A stretch of DNA of 64,000 nucleotides, taken from Sulfurimonas sp. (lineage in GTDB: Bacteria; Campylobacterota; Campylobacteria; Campylobacterales; Sulfurimonadaceae). This document shows positions 31,166 through 40,002 of this stretch, piece by piece. The first letter of the stretch is position 1; every line of letters begins with the position of its first letter. The DNA lies in assembly GCF_029027405.1 (NCBI RefSeq), contig NZ_CP093396.1, positions 2,677,497-2,741,496 of the forward strand, read 5' to 3'. Both the position numbers and the translations under genes were made by a program. Below the pieces are notes generated by a model. That model saw nothing but the letters and a program-made list of their open reading frames with translations, had not been told where the DNA came from and searched no databases.

Positions 31166-31365
31166 ATTGGAGTGGTAACTTAAATTCATACTATTTATAA
31201 TAGACTTCTTGCAAAACTCATTTTATACTAACCTCAAAGCCAGACTCAATTTAAAAGATGGCTGTACCATAAGGGTAGGCATCGCGCTCTTTTTACTTAC
31301 ATAAATTATAAAAAAGTTTTTTCAAGGGATGTTGTTTTTTCTAAAGATAGAATGAAGTTAAAATT
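31166..31365. other. right flank of the transposon, no gene
   Basis: About 200 bp without coding potential. AGACTTCTTGCAAAACTC at 31202 matches the IS-end-like sequence at 9954 over its first 13 bases, in the same orientation, and is probably debris of the same IS type. A GGCATCGCGC patch near 31280 is more GC-rich than its surroundings. No TnsD-type attachment gene is recognisable. Confidence 0.3.
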
Positions 31366-31390
31366 ATAACAGAGAAGAAAACTCTGCTAT
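31366..31390 (-). terminator. possible terminator after the Cys-rich gene
   Basis: CAGAG (31370-31374) pairs with CTCTG (31382-31386); one mismatch and three more pairs extend the stem. Read leftward, the hairpin is followed by TTATAATTTT, a weak U-rich tract. It lies 12 bp past the stop of the leftward gene. Confidence 0.4.
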
Positions 31391-31401
31391 AAAAATGAAA
31401 A

Positions 31402-31743
31402 CTATTTTTTATCGCCACACTTACCAGCGCCACATTTCATTGCCTTTTTAGAAGCTTTTTTTTCGCCACCACACTTCCCAGAACCACATTTCATTGCTTT
31501 TTTACCTGAACATTTACAAGTATCACCCTTGCATTTGTCACCACATTTACAATCTTTTGCGCCACAATTCTTAGATACTTTTTTATCATCTTTACAACTT
31601 GTACAATTTTTGCCAGCTTTGTCCATCATTGCACTGCCACATTTACCTGCACCACATTTCATACCTGCACTAGCATTAGTTGCTCCAAAGCCTAATAATA
31701 ACATTGCTCCTAAAAGTAATGCTGCTAAGTTTAATTTTTTCAT
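31402..31743 (-). CDS. secreted Cys/Lys-rich protein with GAGKCG motifs
   Basis: 113 residues. A signal peptide (LAALLLGAMLLLGFGATNASA) is followed by a mature part with about 18 Cys. MKCGAGKCG occurs at the start and end and MKCGSGKCGG between, plus TSCKDDKK, NCGAKDCKCGDKCKG. The spacing resembles the EGKCG repeats of HvfA-type bufferins, in which cysteines can be modified and bind copper, but the usual DUF692 modifying enzyme is not beside it. A periplasmic metal-binding or metal-buffering role is inferred. AAAGGA precedes the ATG. Confidence 0.55.
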   Translation of the reverse strand: MKKLNLAALLLGAMLLLGFGATNASAGMKCGAGKCGSAMMDKAGKNCTSCKDDKKVSKNCGAKDCKCGDKCKGDTCKCSGKKAMKCGSGKCGGEKKASKKAMKCGAGKCGDKK

Positions 31744-31825
31744 ATTCTTTCCTTTGATTTATTTAAAATGATTGTATCATAAACAAAGCAAAGATTTATG
31801 TGATATTTGTTACATACCTTAGTGT

Positions 31826-32104
31826 TTAACAAATTTCTATTTTTAATCTTGATAGCTTAACAATATTGTTATTTTCAAAACCTTTTAATATTCTACTTAT
31901 AACTTCACGAGAAGTCCCTATGATATCCCCTAACTCTTCATGTGAGATATGAACTATTTTTTCATCTTGCTCAAAGTAATAAAGCAATACACTTTATCCA
32001 TTTTCATGCTGACGAACAACACGAACACGCCCATTAGTTAAAAACAATATAGTAGAGCAGATATCTCCTTAAGCATAAAGTTGCATTCCGGATGGTACTT
32101 TCAT
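31826..32104 (-). pseudogene. Crp/Fnr-family regulator, inactivated
   Basis: One frame of 93 codons contains two in-frame stops (after MQLYA and after RQHENG). The first part, ILFLTNGRVRVVRQ, is the cyclic-nucleotide-binding fold. The last part, EELGDIIGTSREVISRILKG, is the helix-turn-helix. Some 100 central residues are missing between YYFEQDEKIV and HISHEE. The remains are still well preserved, so the loss looks recent. Confidence 0.8.
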
Positions 32105-32295
32105 AAAAATAATCCTTATGTAATAAATGCTTTATTAATGTATAATACTAAAAATATATTAAAGGCTCTATCATCAGCTTAGACACTTCAAACCTAACTA
32201 AACAGTTTAGCACTTTTTACACAACTAACAAATTTGATAACCTAGAAAGAGCCTTAGAACTCTTTAGTGTTTTTGGTGGGGAAGCATGGGGAGAG

Positions 32296-33051
32296 ATGGA
32301 AATTAGTACACCAACATTTGAACTTATCAAAAAACTTATCTTAGATGATTACACTTATATTCGTAATGATATAAGTGATACCACCACAGGGATGCCTCTT
32401 TTTCACTCTATCTTAAGCGGTATAGCTTTAGGAGATGGAAGAACACACTCTGCTTTTAAAAAAGCAAATATAACTAACGAAGTTGGTATAAAAGCTATAA
32501 CTGAACTTTGTGAAATGGAAGTTATAAGACTAGAACCATCTAAAAAAGAGTTTACAACTTGGGCAGATGACTATAAAATCTCAGATAAACTTCTTTTTAA
32601 CACACCCTTTATGCGTTTTTGGTTTGCTTTTGTATCGCCTATTTTTAAAGGCATAAAAGAGGGAGATTATAAAGAAGTTCAAAAAAGGTTTGAAAATAAA
32701 CAAGCTGATTTTGTAAGTTTTATGTTTGAGCAACTATCTTTAGAGCTAGTAAAACTTGAATTTAAAAATGACCCAATTGTTGAGAGTGGAAGTTACTGGG
32801 ATAAAGATGTAGAGATAGACCTCTATGCCAAAACAAAATCTGGAAAAATCGTAGTCGGTTCATGTAGATACTCAAATTCTAAAGTCAAAAAAAGTGAACT
32901 TACAAAACTTCAAGAAAAATGTGAAGTAGCAAAAATCAAAGCTGATATATTTGTTATATCTTCAAAAAAAGGTTTTTCTAGCGAACTTAAAGCACTAAAG
33001 GGAGATAATTTAAAACTCTTTACTCTCAAAAACTTAATAAAATTGGTTTGA
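32296..33051 (+). CDS. DUF234 domain protein
   Basis: 251 residues from the first ATG. The C-terminal half is DUF234: FMRFWFAFVSPIFKGIKEGD, GSYWDKDVEIDLYAKTKSGK and IVVGSCRYSN, a PD-(D/E)xK-like layout usually attached to an AAA ATPase. The N-terminal half looks like a winged helix. No ATPase domain is present. The frame is open and protein-like back to 32158 (QFSTFYTTNKFDNLERALEL) but offers only ATT or ATC as starts. The true start may therefore be upstream with a rare codon. Confidence 0.65.
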   Translation: MEISTPTFELIKKLILDDYTYIRNDISDTTTGMPLFHSILSGIALGDGRTHSAFKKANITNEVGIKAITELCEMEVIRLEPSKKEFTTWADDYKISDKLLFNTPFMRFWFAFVSPIFKGIKEGDYKEVQKRFENKQADFVSFMFEQLSLELVKLEFKNDPIVESGSYWDKDVEIDLYAKTKSGKIVVGSCRYSNSKVKKSELTKLQEKCEVAKIKADIFVISSKKGFSSELKALKGDNLKLFTLKNLIKLV

Positions 33052-33053
33052 TT

Positions 33054-33590
33054 ATGAAAGAAAAAGTTTTACTTCTACATGGTTGGGGAGGAAGTGATTT
33101 TCCTCATTGGCAAAGTTGGCTTGCTGGGGAGTTAGCTAAAGATTATGGTAAGGTTAGCTTTTTAAAATTCTCAAACTTTGATTTTCCAAATAAAAATGAT
33201 TGGAAAAACGAGTTAATCAAAGAACTTGACGATTTTAAACCAGATATAGTAATTTGTCACTCTTTAGCAAATACTTTATGGTTTCATCTATGTAATGAGG
33301 AAAATATAAAAAGCGTTAAACAGCTTTTTTTAGTTGCTCCACCTAGCTTAAACTCTAAAATAGATGAAGTAAACAGCTTCTTTCCTGTAACTATTCCTAA
33401 AAATCTAAATGCAGATGAAGCACTACTTATTTGCTCCACTAATGACCCATATATGACTTTAGATGAAGCAAAAAGTTTACAAAAAGAACTAAAGGTAGAG
33501 ATGCATGTAGTAAAAGATGCAGGACATATTAATGCTGATAGTGGTTTTGGTAAATGGCCATGGATGCTTCAAATACTACAAGACAACTAA
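33054..33590 (+). CDS. alpha/beta hydrolase, RBBP9/YdeN family
   Basis: 178 residues from the ATG at 33054, which overlaps the end of the preceding gene closely. It shows VLLLHGWGGSDFPHWQSWL at the N-terminus, nucleophile S in VICHSLANT, acid D in ICSTNDPYMT and H in DAGHINADSG, the full triad of this serine hydrolase family. The natural substrate is unknown. It is probably co-transcribed with the DUF234 gene. Confidence 0.85.
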   Translation: MKEKVLLLHGWGGSDFPHWQSWLAGELAKDYGKVSFLKFSNFDFPNKNDWKNELIKELDDFKPDIVICHSLANTLWFHLCNEENIKSVKQLFLVAPPSLNSKIDEVNSFFPVTIPKNLNADEALLICSTNDPYMTLDEAKSLQKELKVEMHVVKDAGHINADSGFGKWPWMLQILQDN

Positions 33591-33630
33591 ACTGTGCTAT
33601 AATTTAAGTAGCTAAATTAAAGGAGATATC

Positions 33631-33816
33631 ATGAATGTTACTCAATATCCATTTCAATCTCCTTCACCAAGCCAGTTTCAAGTTGGAAAACCAGATACTA
33701 ATTCTCAAGAAAGTAAATCTACCTCAACAGATGACTCTAAAGCTCTGCAATCAAGTCAAGTAAAAGAAGTTAAGCCAGTTACTGATTCTGAACACACCTT
33801 AGACATATATGTTTAA
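33631..33816 (+). CDS. small Ser/Gln-rich hypothetical protein
   Basis: 61 residues, with AAAGGAG placed seven bases before the ATG. The sequence is low in complexity and probably disordered (QSPSPSQFQVGK, SQESKSTSTDDSK). It overlaps the following acetyltransferase gene by 8 bp, so the two are likely translated together. Function unknown. Confidence 0.5.
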   Translation: MNVTQYPFQSPSPSQFQVGKPDTNSQESKSTSTDDSKALQSSQVKEVKPVTDSEHTLDIYV

Positions 33817-34363
33817 ACCAACTCTATATTTTCTTAGATCTTCTGAGAATAAAATCGCAACAGATATGCTCTATTATGCAATGCGACTCGATACAGTAGA
33901 TAAAAAAGTTCAAGCTTTTCCAAAGCTAGATATATACTACAAATTTTACGGTTTATCAAGTAAAGATTTAGGTCTATATGCACTTGATAATCATACTATC
34001 GCTGGAGCAGTCTGGATTAGACAACTTAAAGAAGAAGATAATGCAAATGCTTTTATAGATGCTAATACTCCTGTTTTACAAATCGCTGTAAAACCTGAAT
34101 TTAGAAACAAAGGTATAGGTTTTGCAATGATGGAACAATTTTTCATAGAAGCTGCCGCTAGTTTTGAGCAAATAAGTCTCAGTGTACTAAAAGACTCCAA
34201 GGCTATAATCTTTTATGAAAGACTTGGATTTACAAAAGTTGAAGGCTCAAATGCAACTAGTCCGATTGACAAAAAACCTGTTTTTACAATGCTTAAAAAA
34301 TTGGTTAGAAAAGAGATACTTAGACCAAGTGATGGCTATGACCCTAGAAAATGGATGGATTAA
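33809..34363 (+). CDS. GNAT-family N-acetyltransferase
   Basis: 184 residues. Motif A is VLQIAVKPEFRNKGIGFAMM, with the RNKGIG pyrophosphate loop; motif B is IFYERLGFTKVEG. The N-terminal LYYAMRLDT and the tail LRPSDGYDPRKWMD are uncharacterised. The substrate cannot be read from sequence. The start overlaps the small gene before it. Confidence 0.8.
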   Translation: MFKPTLYFLRSSENKIATDMLYYAMRLDTVDKKVQAFPKLDIYYKFYGLSSKDLGLYALDNHTIAGAVWIRQLKEEDNANAFIDANTPVLQIAVKPEFRNKGIGFAMMEQFFIEAAASFEQISLSVLKDSKAIIFYERLGFTKVEGSNATSPIDKKPVFTMLKKLVRKEILRPSDGYDPRKWMD

Positions 34364-34373
34364 AAAGCACTCC

Positions 34374-34817
34374 TTAGCTCATAAAACCTGGATATACTTT
34401 TTTAATGATAAAGTAGATTTTACAACCAACACAGTAACCAAATAGAACTTCTAAAGATGTACAAACCAACAATGCTCCTGCAGTTAAATAAAGAGCAAAA
34501 TCAAAACCTACAAATCCTTCTACTATAAGCATTATAGAAAAAAGTAAGCCAAATTGTGCAGCTAACCTTTTTGATCCAGCATCTGTCATATCTGAGTCTA
34601 ATTTTAATATTTTTTTTACAAAACGAGAGAGTTGAAAAATTAGACTATAAGGTTTATGCCAATAAATGCGGATATAAAAGTCTATCACTAAAAAAATAAG
34701 TAAAAATATTTGCGAAGTGAAAAGATATGCAACAACCACAAGCGAAACAAAGAAAGCTCCTATTCTAACAATAGTTCCATCTATCTCTCTAAATGCTATT
34801 GGGCATGATGTATCCAT
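34374..34817 (-). CDS. DUF4395 membrane protein
   Basis: 147 residues with about four membrane segments (IGAFFVSLVVVAYLF, IFLLIFLVIDFYIRIYW, FGLLFSIMLIVEGFVGF, LYLTAGALLVCTSLEVLFG). The family signatures are CPIAFREID at the start and FGYCVGCKIYF near the end, with conserved cysteines. DUF4395 proteins often occur near thioredoxin-like or sulfur-transfer genes, which fits the sulfur lifestyle. It converges on the GNAT gene (10 bp apart). Confidence 0.75.
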   Translation of the reverse strand: MDTSCPIAFREIDGTIVRIGAFFVSLVVVAYLFTSQIFLLIFLVIDFYIRIYWHKPYSLIFQLSRFVKKILKLDSDMTDAGSKRLAAQFGLLFSIMLIVEGFVGFDFALYLTAGALLVCTSLEVLFGYCVGCKIYFIIKKVYPGFMS

Positions 34818-34914
34818 CTAAAAACCTTTTTTTCGTATTATATCCCTTATTGTTAGAATTAAAACTTTTTCTTATAAATTATGCTAAAATCATTAAAAAA
34901 CTCTTAGGATTTAT

Positions 34915-36111
34915 ATGCAAAGGCGTAATTTTTTAAAACTATCCCTAGTTGCTTCTTCACTGCTTCTTTCATCATCTGCATTAGCTAGCTTGACTTCTCA
35001 ACCTATAACTTCTCAAAGAGTTTCAAAGATTGCATTCCCTGAAAAAAAACCTCTTATTACTTACTCTGACAGACCTCCAATCTTAGAAACACCTATTGAT
35101 TTTTTTACAAAAGCCATCACTCCTAATGATGAGTTTTTTGTTCGATGGCATATGCCTCGTATTCCAACACATAAAAATATTGATATGTACCGAATAAAAG
35201 TAGATGGCTTTGTTCAAAATCCTCTTTATCTATCCATAAAAAACTTAAAACAAAACTATGAACAAGTAGAAATAACTGCTGTTTTACAATGTGGGGGAAA
35301 TTCGAGATCAGCATTTTCACCAATAACTGGTGGCATCCAGTGGGGAAATGGTGCTATGGGTTGTGCAAAATTTAAAGGTGTTAGATTAAATGATATTTTA
35401 AAAGATGCAAAAATGCATAAAGGGGCAAGCTGGGTAGGCTTAAATGGTGATGACAAAGCAGCTTTTCACAAAACTGCAAACTTTGTAAGAGAGTTAAAAC
35501 TTGATGAGATAGAAAATGATGTCATTATTGCTTATGAAATGAACGATGAAGACTTACCTTTTTTGAACGGTTACCCTGTTCGTCTTATCATACCAGGAAA
35601 TTATGCAGATAGTTGGGTAAAGATGCTAAGTAATATAACTATCTCAAAAGAATACAAAGAGATGTTTTATATGGATAAAGCTTACCGTATCCCAGATAAT
35701 GAGTGCGAATGTGAAAGCCCCGATGCTATAGTTGTAAAAACTAAAGCAATACAAAAGATGAATGTGAAGTCAATTATTGCTTATCCAAACTCTGGAGATA
35801 CTTTTAAAAGAAATTCTAACATTAAACTAAAAGGTGTTGCCTTTGATAGTGGTAGTGGTATTAAAGATGTTAAAATCTCTATTGATAGTGGAAAAACATG
35901 GCACAAAGCAGAACTAGAAAAAGAACTCTCTTCTCACGCTTTTAGAGCTTTTAGTTTTGCCTTTAGGGTAAAACATAAAGGAAAACTAACATTAATGGCA
36001 AAAGCTATTAACAATCTTGGAGAGGCTCAACCTTTTTCTAAAGATATTGCTTGGAATCATGGTGGATATAGATATAACGGAATCGATAGTACTACTATTG
36101 AAGTGGTATAA
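34915..36111 (+). CDS. sorA: sulfite dehydrogenase molybdoprotein (SorA-type)
   Basis: 398 residues with a twin-arginine-like export signal (QRRNFLKLSLVASSLLLS). The sulfite-oxidase fold follows: WHMPRIPTHKNIDMYRIKVDG, the molybdenum-ligand Cys in AVLQCGGNSRSAF, then GYPVRLIIPGNYADSWVKML, and a C-terminal dimerisation Ig domain (GVAFDSGSGIKDVKISIDSGKTW, quoted here in part by its position 305-330). It oxidises sulfite to sulfate in the periplasm and passes electrons to the cytochrome gene 6 bp downstream. It is distinct from SoxC at 62441-63742. Confidence 0.85.
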   Translation: MQRRNFLKLSLVASSLLLSSSALASLTSQPITSQRVSKIAFPEKKPLITYSDRPPILETPIDFFTKAITPNDEFFVRWHMPRIPTHKNIDMYRIKVDGFVQNPLYLSIKNLKQNYEQVEITAVLQCGGNSRSAFSPITGGIQWGNGAMGCAKFKGVRLNDILKDAKMHKGASWVGLNGDDKAAFHKTANFVRELKLDEIENDVIIAYEMNDEDLPFLNGYPVRLIIPGNYADSWVKMLSNITISKEYKEMFYMDKAYRIPDNECECESPDAIVVKTKAIQKMNVKSIIAYPNSGDTFKRNSNIKLKGVAFDSGSGIKDVKISIDSGKTWHKAELEKELSSHAFRAFSFAFRVKHKGKLTLMAKAINNLGEAQPFSKDIAWNHGGYRYNGIDSTTIEVV

Positions 36112-36117
36112 ATACAA

Positions 36118-36411
36118 ATGAAAATATTATTATTAACATTATTAACTTTTATGAGTTTATCAGCAGAATATACTAAAGATATAAAACTACCTAATATTAC
36201 CTTTGTTATGGCAAAAGATAAAAACTTTACAGCTATGCAAAGAAATTGTCAATGGTGCCACTCTTATGGTTATATCTTAAATCAAGGTAATCAATCACGA
36301 AAATTTTGGAATGGTGTTGTTGTCAAAATGAGAGATGTTTATAAAGCCCCGATAACTGATAAAGATGAAAAAATAATTACAGAATATTTATTTAAACACT
36401 ATGGAAAGTAG
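36118..36411 (+). CDS. sorB: small c-type cytochrome (SorB-like)
   Basis: 97 residues: a signal peptide (ILLLTLLTFMSLSAE) and one heme site, NCQWCHSYG. A Met for the sixth ligand may be M in VVVKMRDVY. It lies 6 bp after the sulfite dehydrogenase gene and is therefore its probable electron acceptor, as SorB is for SorA in other bacteria. Confidence 0.75.
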   Translation: MKILLLTLLTFMSLSAEYTKDIKLPNITFVMAKDKNFTAMQRNCQWCHSYGYILNQGNQSRKFWNGVVVKMRDVYKAPITDKDEKIITEYLFKHYGK

Positions 36412-36427
36412 ATTAAGTATAAGTTTA

Positions 36428-38110
36428 TTATCCAATCATATAAGTATTTCTACCATCTTTTTTAGCAGCGTACATAGCATTATCTACTCTTCTGAAAAGT
36501 GTCTCCTCTCCATCACCTTCTATGTAGATGCTAAGACCAAAAGAAGCTGTCAGCTTAGGTACAGGAGTAAAAGATGTTTTTGCTATAACTTTTTGAAGTT
36601 TTTTAGTCAATCTTTCTAAATCTTTTACACTTACATGATTAGCAATAATTACAAATTCTTCTCCTCCCCATCTAGCTACAAAATCATCTTCTCTAACATT
36701 TTTTGAAAGTATAGATGCAAACTTTTTTAAGACACTATCACCAACTGCATGCCCATAGTTGTCATTTACAAGTTTAAAATAGTCTATATCTACAAGTATT
36801 ATGCCAAATTTTTCTTTATATCTTGAAGCACTTTTTAATTTCAAACCTATTCTTTTTATATATTCTGCTCTATTATGAACTTCAGTCAATAAATCATAGG
36901 TAGAAGTATGCTCTAGCTCTTTTGTTGTAACCTTTATGAGGTGTGTTAATGCTTTTTTAACAACATCATATTTTTGTGTAGGGACATTATTTAGAGTTCT
37001 TTTTTTTATTTTTGATGTTTCAGAAAGAGTTAAAAAGGTGGTTGTTATATTTAAGATTTCTGCTATGTTTGAGGAGTGAAAGTACTCTCCATAAGTAAAG
37101 AAACCAACTGTAGGTGCTAAAGACTCTAGTATATTCATCTCATCTTCAAGCTTATCTCCCATCAAGAATTTTCTTGCAGAACATGAGTAAACAAAAATAG
37201 ATTCAGCAGGCATCTGATTATAGTAACTAAAATATTTAGCCGTATCATTAATAACATCTTCCATATTACCTATACTAAACCTTACAACATCTCCTTGTTC
37301 AAAATTTCCTGCAAATACCAAAGCATTATCTTCTGTTTTAGCAACAGCACCTCTTGCTATTAGAAGTTTATCTCTTTTTATTATTAGTGGAAAGTCTAAA
37401 GATGAAAATAGAAGATCATCTACAATATCTCTTCCAAGATATTTTTTATATATTTCAACGACTGGGGTATTATCTAATTCATATAATATATTCCCATCTA
37501 CTTTGGTAACTATCATATCTTTACCAATTGGTGTCCAATTTAGAAGGTACTCATTATTTACAATTAAGTCATCTGAACTTAAACTAGCTATTACACAAGC
37601 ATCATCACTTTGCGTTTGTTCGTCAAATATATAAGTTTTCTTAAACTCTAAGTTATCCCCTGCTCGACCACCAGCTATTATGATTTCAGGTTTTAAAAGA
37701 GATATTTTTTTAAGTAATCTCTCCGCATCACTCTTTAGTCCATCGCTAAAAATGATTAACACCTTTGTGTTATCCATAATTAAATCATCTTTAATATTAC
37801 TTATTCTAAAACTTCCGTCTAGTTTATAAAACTTTGACTTTACAGTTGTGCTATCAAAGACACTAATAGAGATGAGTGTAGTTTTATTATGGATTTTATG
37901 TTTATATATTTCACCACTTGTTGTAGTACCAATAATGTGAGAATGAGGAAGCATCTTTTTAAGTAAATAGGATATTTTTAAACTATGTTTTTCGTCAATG
38001 ATTCCAGTAAAAACTTGGATTAATATATTTTCATAATCAACTATTTTATTAGATTCAACAAAAAAATTTAAAGATTTTTCATTTTCAAACTGGATATTAA
38101 AACTTTTCAT
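36428..38110 (-). CDS. FIST sensor - GGDEF diguanylate cyclase
   Basis: About 560 residues from the ATG at 38110 (MKSFNIQFENEK); a start at 38203 would run into the divergent gene. FIST N and C domains occupy about residues 10-380 (LIIFSDGL-type strands, AGGRAGDN, VYSCSARKFLMGD). A GGDEF domain follows (RAEYIKRIGLKL ... DYFKLVNDNYGHAVGD ... ARWGGEEFVIIA). GGEEF is catalytic, and REDD five residues before it is an intact I-site, so it should make c-di-GMP with product inhibition. FIST domains are thought to sense small molecules such as amino acids. Confidence 0.88.
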   Translation of the reverse strand: MKSFNIQFENEKSLNFFVESNKIVDYENILIQVFTGIIDEKHSLKISYLLKKMLPHSHIIGTTTSGEIYKHKIHNKTTLISISVFDSTTVKSKFYKLDGSFRISNIKDDLIMDNTKVLIIFSDGLKSDAERLLKKISLLKPEIIIAGGRAGDNLEFKKTYIFDEQTQSDDACVIASLSSDDLIVNNEYLLNWTPIGKDMIVTKVDGNILYELDNTPVVEIYKKYLGRDIVDDLLFSSLDFPLIIKRDKLLIARGAVAKTEDNALVFAGNFEQGDVVRFSIGNMEDVINDTAKYFSYYNQMPAESIFVYSCSARKFLMGDKLEDEMNILESLAPTVGFFTYGEYFHSSNIAEILNITTTFLTLSETSKIKKRTLNNVPTQKYDVVKKALTHLIKVTTKELEHTSTYDLLTEVHNRAEYIKRIGLKLKSASRYKEKFGIILVDIDYFKLVNDNYGHAVGDSVLKKFASILSKNVREDDFVARWGGEEFVIIANHVSVKDLERLTKKLQKVIAKTSFTPVPKLTASFGLSIYIEGDGEETLFRRVDNAMYAAKKDGRNTYMIG

Positions 38111-38166
38111 ATAAGTATTATGCCATGATTTATCTAAATTTGATGAATTTATGTGTAGAATACGAA

Positions 38167-40002
38167 ATGATTCAACTAACAAATATTTCAAAAAACTACG
38201 CAAAACAAGAACTTTTTAACAACCTGAACTTTAAAGTTAATTCTGGCAACCGCATCGGACTAGTAGGAAGAAACGGAAGTGGAAAATCAACGATTTTTAA
38301 ACTTATTTTAGGTGAAGAAAGTGCAGATGCTGGTGATCTTTTCATCCCAAAAAACTACAAAATTGGTACTTTAAAACAGCATCTTACCTTTAGTAAGAAA
38401 TCACTAAGAGAAGAAGCTACTTTAGCTTTGAGTGAAGAGATGCAATATGATGTTTATAGAGTTGAGAAAATTCTTTTTGGTTTGGGCTTTGTTCAAGATG
38501 ACTTAGACAAAGACCCTCTTTCTTTTTCTGGTGGTTATCAGATTCGCATAAATTTAGCAAAACTTTTAGTAACACAACCTAACCTTTTACTTTTAGATGA
38601 GCCGACCAACTACCTTGATATTGTTTCACTAAGATGGTTAAAAACTTTTTTAAGAACTTTTGAGGGCGAAGTTATCATCATAACTCACAATCGGGAGTTT
38701 ATGGATGATGTAACAACTCACACAATGGGTATAGTACGAAAATCTGTCAAACTTCTTCAAGGTAATACTTACAAGTTTTATGAGCAGTTACAAGCAAATG
38801 ATGAACTCCATAGCAAACAAAAAGTATCTCAAGATAAAAAGGTAAAAGAATTAGAAGAATTTATAGCAAAAAATAAAGCTCGTGCATCTACGGCATCACT
38901 TGCTCAATCAAAAGTCAAACAATTAGAAAAGATGGATTTGCTTGATGATTTAAATTTTGATAATTCTCTTGAGTTTAACTTCAATTTTAAAGATACACCA
39001 GCAAAAGTTTTACTTGATGTAAAAAATTTAAGTTTTGGTTATTCAACTGATAAAATATTATTTAAAGATATATCTTTTAACTTGCAAAAGGGTGAATGCC
39101 TTGGAATAATAGGTAAAAATGGAAAAGGAAAATCAACTCTACTAAATACTATTGCAAAAGAGTTAAATCAGATGACTGGCAAAATAAATTACCACACAAC
39201 TACATCTTTTGCTCACTTTGGTCAAACAAATATTGCTCATCTAAGTGATAAAAATAGTGTTATTGATGAGATTTATGTAGGAAATCCTAAACTGAGTGAA
39301 GCAAGTGTAAGAAGCATCTGTGGGGCTATGATGTTTAGTGGAGATAGTGCAAAGAAAAAAATCTCACTTCTTTCAGGTGGAGAAAAAAGTCGTGTAATGT
39401 TAGGTCAAATCTTAGCAAAAAATGTAAACTTACTCTTTCTTGATGAACCTACAAACCATCTCGATATGGAATCTATTGAAGCATTAACCCTAGCTATAAA
39501 AACATTTAAAGGCTCTGTTGTTATTGTTACTCACTCTGAAGAACTACTAAAAAGAGTTTGTGATAGACTCATTATCTTTTCAAAAGATGGCGCAGAGTAT
39601 TTTGATGGTGGATATGAGCTATTTTTAGAAAAAATTGGTTGGGATGAAGAAAGTCAAGAGCAAACAAAAACAAAAAAAGCTCCAAAAACAAACCATAAAG
39701 AAAACAAAAAACTTAGAGCAGAGTTGGTTAGACAAAGAAACTCAAAAACTTCTCCACTTAAGAAAAAAGTACAAAAACTTGAAGATAAAATAATGCAAGT
39801 TGAAGAACTTTTAGAACTCCATCATAATGAGCTAATAGAACTTTCAAACTCTGGAGATAGCGCAAGTTTAATGGAACTTTCAAAAAAAGTTTCAGCAGAA
39901 GAAACCGAAATTGAAGAATTATTCGAAGAATTTGAAGTTGAACAAACTAAATTAGATGAGTTAATCCTAGAGTTTGAACAACAAATATCAAACTTAGACT
40001 AA
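38167..40002 (+). CDS. ABC-F family ATPase
   Basis: About 611 residues from the ATG at 38167 (MIQLTNISKNY); the frame is open 42 bp further up. Two ABC domains: Walker A GLVGRNGSGKSTIFK and GIIGKNGKGKSTLLN, signatures LSFSGGYQIRINLAKLL and LLSGGEKSRVMLG, and Walker B LLLLDEPTNYLD and LLFLDEPTNHLD. The linker is charged, and the C-terminal ~100 residues are coiled coil, as in Uup. ABC-F proteins act on the ribosome in the cytoplasm. The promoter region is the 56 bp shared with the divergent GGDEF gene. Confidence 0.9.
   Translation: MIQLTNISKNYAKQELFNNLNFKVNSGNRIGLVGRNGSGKSTIFKLILGEESADAGDLFIPKNYKIGTLKQHLTFSKKSLREEATLALSEEMQYDVYRVEKILFGLGFVQDDLDKDPLSFSGGYQIRINLAKLLVTQPNLLLLDEPTNYLDIVSLRWLKTFLRTFEGEVIIITHNREFMDDVTTHTMGIVRKSVKLLQGNTYKFYEQLQANDELHSKQKVSQDKKVKELEEFIAKNKARASTASLAQSKVKQLEKMDLLDDLNFDNSLEFNFNFKDTPAKVLLDVKNLSFGYSTDKILFKDISFNLQKGECLGIIGKNGKGKSTLLNTIAKELNQMTGKINYHTTTSFAHFGQTNIAHLSDKNSVIDEIYVGNPKLSEASVRSICGAMMFSGDSAKKKISLLSGGEKSRVMLGQILAKNVNLLFLDEPTNHLDMESIEALTLAIKTFKGSVVIVTHSEELLKRVCDRLIIFSKDGAEYFDGGYELFLEKIGWDEESQEQTKTKKAPKTNHKENKKLRAELVRQRNSKTSPLKKKVQKLEDKIMQVEELLELHHNELIELSNSGDSASLMELSKKVSAEETEIEELFEEFEVEQTKLDELILEFEQQISNLD

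Noticed and set aside
36401-36619. 72-codon plus-strand frame
   Set aside because: It overlaps the GGDEF domain on the opposite strand and resembles no protein.
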